Below are positions 27,186 to 35,556 of a DNA stretch of 64,000 bases, piece by piece. The notes under the pieces were generated by a model, which had not been told where the DNA came from, searched no databases, and was given only the letters and a program-made list of their open reading frames with translations. The position numbers and the translations under genes were made by a program. This DNA comes from JAFDVL01 sp963794955 (GTDB lineage Bacteria; Acidobacteriota; Blastocatellia; RBC074), in contig CAWCGF010000004.1 in assembly GCA_963794955.1 (NCBI GenBank), forward strand, positions 93,555 to 157,554, given 5' to 3'. Position 1 is the first letter of the stretch. Each line of letters opens with the position of its first letter.

Positions 27186-27287
27186 AGTAGCGCAACCAGC
27201 CATGGTTGCGCTGCCGTAAGCGCGACCTCTCCTTGCTAACAAAGAGCTTGGCGATGTTGCCCCGCAACCATGGCTGGTTGCGCTACT
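27186..27287. repeat. Nested palindromic repeat (25-bp perfect inverted arms)
   Basis: The arms 27186-27210 and 27263-27287 are perfect reverse complements of 25 bp, separated by 52 nt. Each arm is also a hairpin (CGCAACCA, loop GC, then TGGTTGCG). The architecture matches the element at 20379-20461 although the sequence differs. It lies between the propeller gene and the cytochrome b gene. Confidence 0.8.
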
Positions 27288-27336
27288 CTTACTGCGGCAA
27301 TTCTTTTTCTTGCAAGCCAAGGCTCACTCGAAACGT

Positions 27337-28104
27337 ATGAACGAATTACGACTATCACAAGAACAAGTACATAAGCGTTGGGTCAAGCTTTCTCACTGGA
27401 TCGGAAGCGTGAGTTTCCTCGCGCTGGCCTTCACCGGTTTTGTGATTCTGATGGCGCACCCGCGACTGTACTGGGGCGAAGTGGGCAACGATCTGACACC
27501 CGCGCTGATTGAACTGCCCATCAGCCGCAACCATCAGCACAGCGGTTGGGAAAAGCGCGCGCCTTTCTTTCAGGAAGCCGCTTCGCCCGTTAGTGCAAGC
27601 CGAACCTTTGAGATTTTCAATCAGAATGGCTGGGGGCGGAGCCTGCATTTTCTGGCGGCGTGGTTCCTTGTGCTGACGGGCTTGATCTATTTACTGGCGG
27701 GGATTTTCTCTGGTCACTTTCGGCGTCATTTGGTGCCGCGACTGGCAGAACTCACGCCGCGCCAGTTCTGGCATGAGGTGAAAGAGCACGTGCGCTTGCG
27801 GATTCGCGCCGCGACGGGCGGGCCGCAGTATGGGCTGCTGCAAAAATGCGCTTATTTCACGGTCGTATTTATTGCGCTGCCCTTGATCGTCGTGACGGGG
27901 CTGACGATGTCGCCCGCGATTACCGCTGCGTACCCGTTTCTGTTACGCCTGTTCGGCGGGTTCCAATCCGCTCGCACCATTCACTTTTTTGCTTTCGTCG
28001 CGCTGATGCTGTTCCTGCTCGGACACGTAGCAATGGTCATTCAGTCGGGCTTCAAACGCCAGATGCGCGGCATGACTTTCGGGAAAATCCATGAAAATGA
28101 ATAA
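27337..28104 (+). CDS. Cytochrome b/b6-type membrane subunit (formate dehydrogenase gamma-like)
   Basis: The 255-residue protein has four or five hydrophobic helices: WIGSVSFLALAFTGFVILMA, SLHFLAAWFLVLTGLIYLLAG, FTVVFIALPLIVVTGLTM and HFFAFVALMLFLLGHVAMVIQ. Likely haem-b ligands are the histidines near LSHWIG, SLHFL, TIHFF and LGHVA. It should pass electrons between the quinone pool and the Mo-oxidoreductase encoded directly downstream, whose start overlaps this gene by 14 bp. That arrangement resembles MsrPQ/YedYZ and related sulfite-oxidase-family systems. The ATG at 27337 has no strong Shine-Dalgarno. Confidence 0.85.
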   Translation: MNELRLSQEQVHKRWVKLSHWIGSVSFLALAFTGFVILMAHPRLYWGEVGNDLTPALIELPISRNHQHSGWEKRAPFFQEAASPVSASRTFEIFNQNGWGRSLHFLAAWFLVLTGLIYLLAGIFSGHFRRHLVPRLAELTPRQFWHEVKEHVRLRIRAATGGPQYGLLQKCAYFTVVFIALPLIVVTGLTMSPAITAAYPFLLRLFGGFQSARTIHFFAFVALMLFLLGHVAMVIQSGFKRQMRGMTFGKIHENE

Positions 28105-28849
28105 GCTGATTACCCGTCGTGAAGCGCTGCTTGGAGGATTAACCGCCGCAAGCGGAATCCTGCTTTCAGGATGCTCAAAAAATCTACCGCCAACCTACGG
28201 CAATATTCTGCGTATGGGCGACGTCCTCACGTATAGTGCGCATCGCACCCTGCTGCCTGGACAGTCATTGGTGAAGGAATACAGCCATCAGGATATCTCA
28301 TCATTCCCCGCGACGGGTACGACCAATCCCGGCGATCCTGCCAGGCATAAGCCAAGCGAGGTATACCGACAGTTGCAGAGCGGTGGGTTTGCCGATTGGC
28401 GACTATCCATCGAAGGACAGGTTGCCAGGCCGGGTTCGTTTTCACTCGCTGACCTCAAGCGACTCCCGGCGCGGACGCAGATCACCAGGCACACCTGCGA
28501 AGAAGGCTGGTCTGCCATTGGTGAATGGACAGGCGTGCCACTGAGCCGGGTGCTGGACGCCGTGGGGCTGCTGCCCAATGCTCGTTTCGTCAGTTTTTAT
28601 TCCTACGATGACTGGGCTGACAGCATTGACTTGCTCGACGCCCTGCATCCGCAGACGCTGCTCGCCTACGGCATGAACGGACGTGAACTCTCCATCCCAC
28701 ACGGCGCGCCAGTGCGACTGCGAGTGGAAACACAAATGGGCTACAAGAGCATGAAGTATCTCCAACGCATTGTTGTTAGCAACGAGTTCGACGACGGTGG
28801 TGCAAAGGGAAATATACAGAACGGGTGGGCCTGGTACGTGGGCATTTGA
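28091..28849 (+). CDS. Exported molybdopterin-dependent oxidoreductase (sulfite oxidase/MsrP family)
   Basis: The 252-residue protein starts with a Tat-type signal (ITRREALLGGLTAASG) that ends in a lipobox-like LLSGC, so it may be a Tat-exported lipoprotein. The molybdopterin fold follows: SIEGQVARPGSFSLADLKRL, then RHTCEEGWSAIGEWTGVPL, whose Cys (about residue 136) is the expected Mo ligand. Further blocks are YSYDDWADSIDLLDALHP and YGMNGRELSIPHGAPVRL. It oxidises or reduces a small substrate in the periplasm with electrons exchanged through the overlapping cytochrome b gene. The substrate is unknown. It is shorter than MsrP and lacks the dimerisation domain of eukaryotic sulfite oxidase. 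Confidence 0.88.
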   Translation: MKMNKLITRREALLGGLTAASGILLSGCSKNLPPTYGNILRMGDVLTYSAHRTLLPGQSLVKEYSHQDISSFPATGTTNPGDPARHKPSEVYRQLQSGGFADWRLSIEGQVARPGSFSLADLKRLPARTQITRHTCEEGWSAIGEWTGVPLSRVLDAVGLLPNARFVSFYSYDDWADSIDLLDALHPQTLLAYGMNGRELSIPHGAPVRLRVETQMGYKSMKYLQRIVVSNEFDDGGAKGNIQNGWAWYVGI

Positions 28850-28926
28850 AGGCACACGATCCGGGCGATGCCACTTCCACCCACCCCGGTATGATCACCA
28901 ATGACAATTTCCTCGGAGAAAATCGA

Positions 28927-30348
28927 ATGGTCGGAAAATTAAAGCAAATGAGTCTGTCTCTCCTGCTCGCCACAATCGTTATCGGTGGCCGCGCCGACGC
29001 GCAGTGGGCGCAGTTTCGCGGGCCTAACGGGTCGGGTGTTGATTTGTCTGCGGGGTATCCGGTCGAGTTTTCGCCAACCAAGAACGTAGCGTGGAAGGCA
29101 ACGATACCTTATGGGCAGTCATCGCCCATCGTGGTAGGCACGCGGCTTTACGGCACTGCGAGCGAAGGCGAACGCTTGATTACTTTTTGCCTGGACACTC
29201 GCACAGGCCGTGAGCTGTGGCGGCGGGACGTGAAGCGCGAACGAGTGCAGGGCGCATATAAAGCCAACGATCCGGCGTCGCCTACCCCAACCGCCGACGC
29301 GAGCGGAGTCGTAGCTTTCTTCCCTGAATTGGGTTTGGTCTCGTACGACAACGGCGGGAAAGAGCGGTGGCGCTACGCCCTCGGCCCCTTCAAAAACTTC
29401 TATGGAATGTCAGGTTCGCCAATCATTGCCGGGGGCCTGGTCGTGCTGGTTTGCGATCAGGTGTCGGGGTCGTTTGTCATTGCGCTCGACCGATTGACCG
29501 GACGGCTGCGATGGAAGACTGACCGACCGGGAATGCCGATTGGCTGGTCAACACCGGTGGTCTTTCAACCGGATGCGACACGCACAGACTTGATCGTACT
29601 TGGCTCGACACGGCTTGACGCTTATGACCTCAAAACCGGCATCAACCGTTGGTGGCTGCCGCTGGGATCGTCTGGTTCACTTGGGACGCCGTTGATTGAT
29701 GGCGATACGCTGATGATCTCTACGCTGGGCGGCAGTGAGCCGATGATACCGACCTTTGCCTCCGTGCTGGCGAAATATGACAAAGACAAAGACGAGCGTT
29801 TGTCATTGGAAGAGTTTCGCAATGATCCAGACCTCGGAGATCAGTTCGGCTGGATTGATGAAAACGACGACAAAATCATTCTGGCGGCGGAATGGGAGAA
29901 AGCGCGCGGCTACGGCCTGGGCGAATGGGGCGCGATTGCCGTGCGACCGGGCAACGCGCGTGGACAGCTTACGGCAAGCGCGGTTCGCTGGCGTGTGCAG
30001 CAAAATCTCCCGTACATTCCAACACCGCTGCTGTATCAAGGTGTGTATTACATGGTGAAAACCGGCGGCATCATCACCTCGCTCGATCCCGCAACCGGTC
30101 GCTTGCTGAAGCGGGGACGCAGTCCCAACGCGCTGGGCGATTATTACGCCTCACCTGTTGCTGCGGATGGCAAGGTGTTTCTTGCAAATACGGAAGGCAA
30201 AATTACCGTTCTCAAAGCGAGCGCGGAGTGGGAGGTGCTGGCCGTCAACGAAATGGGTGACGAGGTCAGTGCAACGCCTGCCCTGAGCAACGGGCGGGTT
30301 TATGTGCGGACACACAGCGCCCTATTCTGCTTCAGCGCCTCGCGGTAA
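28927..30348 (+). CDS. PQQ-like beta-propeller protein with an inserted EF-hand
   Basis: The protein has about 473 residues and starts at ATG 28927, preceded by GGAG at 8 nt. A signal peptide (LLLATIVIGGRADA) leads into QWAQFRGPNGSGVD. Propeller repeats follow (DTRTGRELWRRDV, DRLTGRLRWKTD, DLKTGINRWWLPL). Near residues 278-292 there is an EF-hand calcium loop, YDKDKDERLSLEEF, followed by a second, less canonical acidic segment (DENDDKIILAAEW). The EF-hand lies between blades, as in some Planctomycetes and Acidobacteria propellers. It probably works in the periplasm with the neighbouring redox proteins. Confidence 0.88.
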   Translation: MVGKLKQMSLSLLLATIVIGGRADAQWAQFRGPNGSGVDLSAGYPVEFSPTKNVAWKATIPYGQSSPIVVGTRLYGTASEGERLITFCLDTRTGRELWRRDVKRERVQGAYKANDPASPTPTADASGVVAFFPELGLVSYDNGGKERWRYALGPFKNFYGMSGSPIIAGGLVVLVCDQVSGSFVIALDRLTGRLRWKTDRPGMPIGWSTPVVFQPDATRTDLIVLGSTRLDAYDLKTGINRWWLPLGSSGSLGTPLIDGDTLMISTLGGSEPMIPTFASVLAKYDKDKDERLSLEEFRNDPDLGDQFGWIDENDDKIILAAEWEKARGYGLGEWGAIAVRPGNARGQLTASAVRWRVQQNLPYIPTPLLYQGVYYMVKTGGIITSLDPATGRLLKRGRSPNALGDYYASPVAADGKVFLANTEGKITVLKASAEWEVLAVNEMGDEVSATPALSNGRVYVRTHSALFCFSASR

Positions 30349-30403
30349 GGGTGAAAAAAGCATCTGTTATGTTTGAAGCCAGAAAAAAAGGAGGCTAGTC
30401 ATT

Positions 30404-30487
30404 ATGGCCTCCAGTTCGCCAAGGCGAGGGAAAGCTAATTCCTGCGATTTTCAACCAATAATTTGGCCTCCCCTATGGGTTTTATAA
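30404..30487 (+). CDS. 27-codon leader ORF with perfect Shine-Dalgarno, overlapping the YfcC start
   Basis: AAGGAGG at 30388-30394 lies 9 nt before the ATG at 30404. The frame encodes 27 residues (MASSSPRRGKANSCDFQ...) and stops at 30487, 13 nt past the ATG of the YfcC-type carrier. That carrier has no Shine-Dalgarno of its own. The leader could couple translation, or a one-base frameshift could have separated the real N-terminus of the carrier. GGAGGC and GCCTCC around 30390-30412 also form a hairpin that would cover this ribosome-binding site. Confidence 0.4.
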   Translation: MASSSPRRGKANSCDFQPIIWPPLWVL

Positions 30488-31803
30488 ATCTTCGACTTCC
30501 ACATCCACTCATTCTCCTCCTCGGCACAGTCGGCGTGGCCGCCGCGCTGACGTGGATCATACCGGCAGGCGAGTATCAACGGCGACCGGACGCTGCGACC
30601 GGACGAGCGGTGGTTGTGGCGGGAACATATGCACGGGTGGAGGCCGCGCCGGTAGGACCCAAGGCCGCGCTGCTCGCAGTGCCACGCGGCATTATCGCGG
30701 GCGCGGACGTGATTATCACTATCCTGTTTGTCGGCGGTGCCTTCGCCCTGCTGGACCTGACGGGCGCACTCGCGCGGCTGGTGGGAACGCTCGTCGGGCG
30801 CACGCGGCGACCACGAACGGTTGTCATTAGCATCAGCCTCGCTTTCGCCGTGCTCGGAGCACTGGAGAACATGCACGAGGAAATCATTGCGCTCGTTCCG
30901 GTGCTCGTCGTGCTGAGTCGCGGTTTAGGCTTCGGCAGCATCACGGCGCTGGCGATGAGCCTCGGCTCTGCGGTGGTCGGCTCTGCGTTCGGCCCCACCA
31001 ATCCATTTCAGACCGGCATCGCACTGCGCTTTGCGGAACTCCCGGCCCTGACCATCCCCGTGGTTCGCTTCGGACTCTTTGCCGGCGCGGTCACCGTGTG
31101 GATCGCGTGGACGCTCATGATGGCTGCGCGCGACGATGTGCGCCAGACGCAGTCACCACCGACCGCTGGGCGCGCGACGGGGCGTGACGTACTCCTGCTG
31201 GCGCTCGTCATCGTTCCATTCATTCCCTATGTCATCGGTGTCCTGCGCTTCGACTGGGGATTCAACGAACTCTCGGCGCTATTTCTCATCGCCGGATTCG
31301 CCGTCGGGCTTGCCTCCGGGCGCGATCTCACGGCGACCGCCAGGGACTTCATCAAAGGGATGGAAGTCATGCTTGGTGCAGCGCTCTTCGTGGGCATCGC
31401 CCGCGCGATCAGCATCGTGCTCACGGACGGGCGTGTGCTTGATACCATCGTTTATTCGTTGGTGATCCCGCTGGCGCACTTGCCTGGCAGCATGGCCGCG
31501 CTGATGATGATCCCCATGCACGCTGTGCTGCACGTGCCGGTGGTATCCGTGAGCGGCCAGGCGGTGCTTACGATGCCGATCATGGCTCCCCTTTCGGACC
31601 TCCTCGGAATTTCCCGGGATGCTGCGGTGATCGCGTTCCAGACGGGCGCGGGTCTGATGGACATGATCGTTCCCACCAATGGCGCGCTGCTCGCCATGCT
31701 GCTCGGTGCCGAGGTCAGCTACGGGCGGTGGCTGCGCTTTGCGGTTCCCGGCGCGCTGCTTGTGGCGATCATCGGAGCAATCGGGGTTATCTTAGCGGCA
31801 TAA
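30475..31803 (+). CDS. YfcC/DcuC-type anion carrier (ion transporter superfamily)
   Basis: The 442-residue integral membrane protein has about 11-12 hydrophobic segments. It starts with LRLPHPLILLLGTVGVAAAL and then TWIIPAGEYQR, the diagnostic start of the YfcC/C4-dicarboxylate anaerobic carrier family (PF03606). Other blocks are ALENMHEEIIALVPVLVVL, SAFGPTNPFQTGIALR and DMIVPTNGALLAMLLGAEV, which contains a P-T-N signature repeated in both halves. It sits in the cytoplasmic membrane; the substrate may be a dicarboxylate, amino acid or dipeptide-derived anion. GC and codon use are higher than in its neighbours. The start is uncertain because of the leader ORF upstream. Confidence 0.85.
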   Translation: MGFINLRLPHPLILLLGTVGVAAALTWIIPAGEYQRRPDAATGRAVVVAGTYARVEAAPVGPKAALLAVPRGIIAGADVIITILFVGGAFALLDLTGALARLVGTLVGRTRRPRTVVISISLAFAVLGALENMHEEIIALVPVLVVLSRGLGFGSITALAMSLGSAVVGSAFGPTNPFQTGIALRFAELPALTIPVVRFGLFAGAVTVWIAWTLMMAARDDVRQTQSPPTAGRATGRDVLLLALVIVPFIPYVIGVLRFDWGFNELSALFLIAGFAVGLASGRDLTATARDFIKGMEVMLGAALFVGIARAISIVLTDGRVLDTIVYSLVIPLAHLPGSMAALMMIPMHAVLHVPVVSVSGQAVLTMPIMAPLSDLLGISRDAAVIAFQTGAGLMDMIVPTNGALLAMLLGAEVSYGRWLRFAVPGALLVAIIGAIGVILAA

Positions 31804-32249
31804 CGAAAGTCCGGGAAACAGCCGCTTTTCATGTGCAAACTCGGAGGTGATTGGGACATCGGTGCCATTTCAACTCACCGGTAGTGCGCGACGAACTGAC
31901 GCAACCCGCCATTGTGTTTGAAGGGGAATGGAAAATCATCAGAAAGGTATTTTACCTCCATCTCTGAAATCGTCATAGCTTTGCCAGCTCTGGCTGGATT
32001 TACGTGCAAGGAATGTCGTGTCCCCGGTAACAAAGGGGGAATTCTGATGGCTAATTAACAGATTGTTCGACACAATAGGGGAAATTTCGCGGAATGAAAA
32101 CCTGGATTCGATGCATACGCTTTAGCCGTCGCGCCTGCTTCAGTACCTAATGGACTGATCACGAAATGCTTTCTTCGCGAAGTTGAGCGATGCGCCGAAT
32201 CAGCGGCAGACACCATAACATGTAACTAACAATCCAAGGAGCATCATTA
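31804..32249. other. 446-bp intergenic stretch, nothing convincing
   Basis: No frame has both a start and coding character. A short segment at 31880-31965 reads VVRDELTQPAIVFEGEWKII in one frame and could be a gene remnant. The AAGGAG for the methyltransferase lies at its right end. No repeats or RNA structure were recognised. Confidence 0.3.
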
Positions 32250-33273
32250 ATGAACACGTTAACCCCATCTCGAATTATGGAAGTTGGCATGGCGTTCTGG
32301 CCGGCCAAGGTTCTGCTCTCGGCCATCGAGCTGGGACTCTTCACCGAGCTTGGCAACAAAGCCCTGACTGGACACGAACTACAGGAGGCGCTTCAGTTGC
32401 ATCCGAGAGCCAATCCTGATTTCTTCGACACACTGGTGGCGCTACGCTTTCTCGAGCGTGACGGCGATGGCCCGGAAGCGCGCTATCGCAATACAGCGGA
32501 AACCGCATTGTTTCTTGATCGCAACAGCCCGCAATTCATGGGTGGTTTTCTGGAAATGGCGAACGCTCGACTTTATCCATATCTGGGGCGACCTTACCGA
32601 AGGTCTCCGCACTGGCAAACCACAGAACGAAATCAAACACACGGGTGCCCCCATGTTCGCGGAACTCTACAGCCGACCCGAGCGGCTGGAGCTATTTATG
32701 GATGCGATGAGCGGAATTTCTGCGGGCAATTTTCAGGCCTTTGCCGAGAAGTTCGATTTCTCTCGTTATCACACCCTCTGCGATGTGGGCGGTGCGACCG
32801 GGCAATTGTCAATGCTGGTGGCCCGGCAACATCCTCACCTGCAATGCACGTCATTAGACCTTCCTGCGGCTACCCTGATCGCGGAGCGAAAGATCGCCGC
32901 AGCAGGACTGGCGGATCGAGTTTCAGCGCAGTCGATTGATTTCTTTGCGGAACCGCTGCCGAAGGCCGATGTGATTACGATGGGCATGATTCTGCACGAC
33001 TGGAATCTGGAGAAAAAGATGCATCTGATTCGCGCCGCCTACGATGCGCTCCCGCCGGGAGGCGCATTCGTCGTGATTGAGAATCTGATTGATGACGCGC
33101 GACGCGAGAACGCTTTCGGGCTGATGATGTCGCTCAACATGTTGATCGAATTCGGCGACGCGTTCGACTTCACTGCCGCTGATTTCTCGGGCTGGTGTCG
33201 CGAGGTCGGTTTCAGTAAAACAGACGTCCTTCACCTGGCAGGCCCTGCCAGTGCTGGCATCGCATATAAATAA
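32250..33273 (+). pseudogene. SAM-dependent O-methyltransferase with one frameshift
   Basis: ATG 32250 follows AAGGAG. The first frame encodes the winged-helix dimerisation domain (MEVGMAFWPAKVLLSAIELG, LHPRANPDFFDTLVALRFLE) up to MANARLYP. At about 32580 the frame shifts by one base and continues WGDLTEGLRTGKPQNEIKH to the end at 33273. The second part has SAM motif I (LCDVGGATGQLSML), LHDWNLEKKMHLIRAAYDAL and PPGGAFVVIENLIDDARREN, the O-methyltransferase (PF00891) pattern. The repaired protein would be about 341 residues, normal for the family, with a hydroxylated small molecule as substrate. An NTF2-like gene follows. Confidence 0.8.
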
Positions 33274-33310
33274 ATACGCCGTCAGCCGACAAACAAAGGA
33301 AAACCAGGTA

Positions 33311-33661
33311 ATGACTTCCACCAAAGACGTACTAAAACACCATATGAAATGTTTTGGCGAAGGTGACCTTGAAGGCACGCTATCCGATTACACATCAGAT
33401 GCCGTGCTATTCATGCCGGATGGCCCGCGCAAAGGCCCCGATGAGATGAGGCCTGTGTTTGAGGCAGTATTTGCGGAATTCGCCAAACCCGGCACAACGT
33501 TCAATCTGCAACAACTGTCGGTCGAGGGCGATTATGCTTACGTTCTGTGGACAGCAGATACGGCTGACAATCTGTATGAATTTAGCACGGACACCTTCGT
33601 CATCCGTGACGGCAAGATCGTAGCCCAATCATTCGCGGGCAAAATCACACCCAAAGGATGA
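33311..33661 (+). CDS. NTF2/SnoaL-like protein
   Basis: The 116-residue protein has the cone-fold pattern of SnoaL-like/nuclear transport factor 2 proteins: MKCFGEGDLEGTLSDYTSDA near the start, then MPDGPRKGPDEMRPVFEAVF, YAYVLWTADTADN and a final VIRDGKIVAQSFAGKI. Members are small enzymes or ligand-binding proteins. The start at ATG 33311 gives the complete first helix. It lies 38 bp after the methyltransferase, possibly in one transcript. Confidence 0.85.
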   Translation: MTSTKDVLKHHMKCFGEGDLEGTLSDYTSDAVLFMPDGPRKGPDEMRPVFEAVFAEFAKPGTTFNLQQLSVEGDYAYVLWTADTADNLYEFSTDTFVIRDGKIVAQSFAGKITPKG

Positions 33662-33683
33662 CCTCATATTGGCGAGATAAGCA

Positions 33684-33751
33684 CAAGCGTGTTGAGGTTG
33701 CGTGGTCTCCCTGGTAGCCAGTTGAGCAGTAACACAATTTCAGCACGCTTG
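33684..33751. repeat. Short inverted repeat
   Basis: CAAGCGTGTTGA (33684-33695) and TCAGCACGCTTG (33740-33751) are reverse complements with one mismatch and a 44-nt spacer. The layout resembles the other intergenic palindromes but the arms are shorter. No T-tract follows. Confidence 0.5.
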
Positions 33752-33804
33752 CGCGACTCTTTCCGAGAAAACCATCAATAAATCAACCATCTGAATTTAG
33801 AAAA

Positions 33805-34121
33805 AGGCAAGCTGGCAAAACTACCTTCATCACCAGTGCCACTGGCGGCATCGGCGAAGCGACCACAAAACTATTTCTGCAAGAGGGCGCGTGCGTCAGG
33901 CTTGTGAATCGTTCGGTGGACAAACTGAAAGAAACTCACATAATTGCCAACGCGCCGGGCCGATTTATAACCGGATGACGCGTTCGCTTGAATCGTAACT
34001 CGCTCCAGAAAACTCCGCTGCTATGAACGATGGCAGCAGCGCGCAGATTCCCCTGAAACGATATGGCCTGAACAAAGAGGTTGATCATCTGGAGCCAGAC
34101 AATCCGGGCCTCAAAAGGTAG
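33805..34121 (+). pseudogene. Remnant of a short-chain dehydrogenase/reductase gene
   Basis: One frame from about 33805 reads QAGKTTFITSATGGIGEATT, then KLFLQEGACVRLVNRSVDKL, clearly the Rossmann glycine motif and second strand of an SDR, and stops at about 33977. A second frame from 34023 reads SSAQIPLKRYGLNKEVDHL, similar to an SDR C-terminal segment, and stops at 34121. The central catalytic part is missing, so this is an internally deleted relic. An intact SDR gene follows at 34223. Confidence 0.6.
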
Positions 34122-34222
34122 CCAATGCTTGACTTGAGATCGTGCGAGGGCACAAGGCGGCCCAATGGCGTTAGACAGCGCATGATCAAATCAAGCCAAA
34201 CCAGTAATTGAGAAAGGATCAA

Positions 34223-34993
34223 ATGTCAGACATGAAAGATAAAGTAGCCCTGATTACCGGGGCGAGTAGTGGGATCGGGCGAGCGACGGCTGAGGCCTTT
34301 GCCGCGAAAGGAGTCAAAGTTGTGCTCGCGGCGCGGCGCGAAGACGAATTGGCGGCGCTCGCGAAGGAAATTGAGGAGCGGGGAGGCAAGGCCAGCTTCG
34401 TGATTACAGATGTCTCGGTCGCGCAGGACGTGGAACGCATGGCGGCCCACACGATTGAGACCTTTGGACGTCTCGATTACGCCGTGAATAACGCGGGCAT
34501 TGAGGGGCAGTTTACCAGCGTCATTGACCTGCTCGAAGAGGAATGGGATCGCGTTCTCGACATCAACCTGAAAGGCACTTTTCTGTGTTTGAAGTACGAG
34601 GCGCGTGCCATGCTGGTGGGAAATGTGGGCGGAGCGATTGTCAACGTCGGGTCGGTTAACTCTTTTCTGGGGTTCCCCACCGGCGCGGCCTATGTTTCGT
34701 CGAAACACGCTCTGATCGGACTGACGACAAGCGTATCCGCCGAGCTGGCATCGCAGGGGATCAGAGTCAACATCGTCTGCCCCGGAATCATTGATACGCC
34801 GATGCATCAGCGGGCGCGCGAATTTCTGGGCGACGCGATATACGACAACGTGCTGCAGCAGCGTGTTCATACCAAGCGCGCCGGACGGCCCGAAGAGATC
34901 GCTCAATCGGTTGTCTTCCTGTGCTCGGACGAGGCAAGTTACATCACAGGCACTACTCTGACACCCGATGGGGGCTTCACGCTGACGATCTAA
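34223..34993 (+). CDS. SDR family oxidoreductase
   Basis: The 256-residue classical SDR has the TGASSGIG cofactor motif (about residues 12-19), NNAG (about 90), a catalytic Ser in NVGSVNS (about 142) and YVSSK (about 157-161) with the active Tyr and Lys. ARREDELAALAKEIEERGG with an Arg after the second strand suggests NADP(H) preference. The C-terminus ends ITGTTLTPDGGFTLTI as in the family. AAAGGA precedes the ATG at 34223. The substrate cannot be predicted. It follows an SDR remnant, which may be the trace of an older paralogue. Confidence 0.9.
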   Translation: MSDMKDKVALITGASSGIGRATAEAFAAKGVKVVLAARREDELAALAKEIEERGGKASFVITDVSVAQDVERMAAHTIETFGRLDYAVNNAGIEGQFTSVIDLLEEEWDRVLDINLKGTFLCLKYEARAMLVGNVGGAIVNVGSVNSFLGFPTGAAYVSSKHALIGLTTSVSAELASQGIRVNIVCPGIIDTPMHQRAREFLGDAIYDNVLQQRVHTKRAGRPEEIAQSVVFLCSDEASYITGTTLTPDGGFTLTI

Positions 34994-35099
34994 CCCGGAC
35001 AGTCGGCAGATTTCAGGTTTGCCAGCCACTTTGCCTGGCGTTAAGCTGATGACCCAGCAAAAACATTTACCAGCAGGACACAACCAAAAGGGGTTTCCA

Positions 35100-35505
35100 A
35101 TGAAAGCAAAACTCAACGCGAAGTATGTGGTCTTTTCTGTGATTGCGGTTATGACGGCGTATGTGCTGTATCACAACGAACGCTTTCTCATCGAACCGGA
35201 GAATTCCATCTGGCAACATTACGAGCCGTTCAAATGGTGGTTGTTGCCGCACGGTGTTTTCGGCGCGATTGTCATTCTGCTTGCGCCGCTACAATTCTCC
35301 GACCTTCATTGAAGGGCGGTTTGTTATGGGTATTACCGGATGGGAACAACTCGGCATAGAGATAGTGCAGGCAATCAGCTGGTCTTGTTTGGCTATGGCC
35401 ATTCTCCTAGCGGATGTTGCCAACTATTGGACAGAAATCCGCGCCCTCTTTTCCGTCCATTCCAAATCAAAAGCGCCGACGAAACAGAACCTGCCTTGCA
35501 CGTAA
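35100..35505 (+). pseudogene. DUF2306-like membrane protein with internal deletion
   Basis: ATG 35100 starts a frame with one membrane helix (YVVFSVIAVMTAYVLYHNE) and YEPFKWWLLPHGVFGAIVIL with LAPLQFSD, which stops at 35312. The adjacent frame takes over with FIEGRFVMGITGWEQLG and a second helix (AISWSCLAMAILLADVANYW), ending at 35505. The two pieces look like the beginning and end of a four-helix DUF2306-type protein with the middle lost. A stand-alone 59-codon ORF from ATG 35326 is the alternative. Family assignment is from pattern memory and is tentative. Confidence 0.5.
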
Positions 35506-35531
35506 TAAACACGGCAGGTTATTAACCTGCC
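35489..35531. repeat. Palindrome before VOC copy 2
   Basis: GGCAGGTTA-T-TAACCTGCC (35513-35531) is a perfect 9-bp hairpin with a 1-nt centre. An extra AACCTGCC arm lies upstream at about 35489. It could form alternative hairpins and resembles one arm of the nested palindromes. Confidence 0.55.
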
Positions 35532-35556
35532 CTACGTTTCTTCTGAGGAAAACAAC

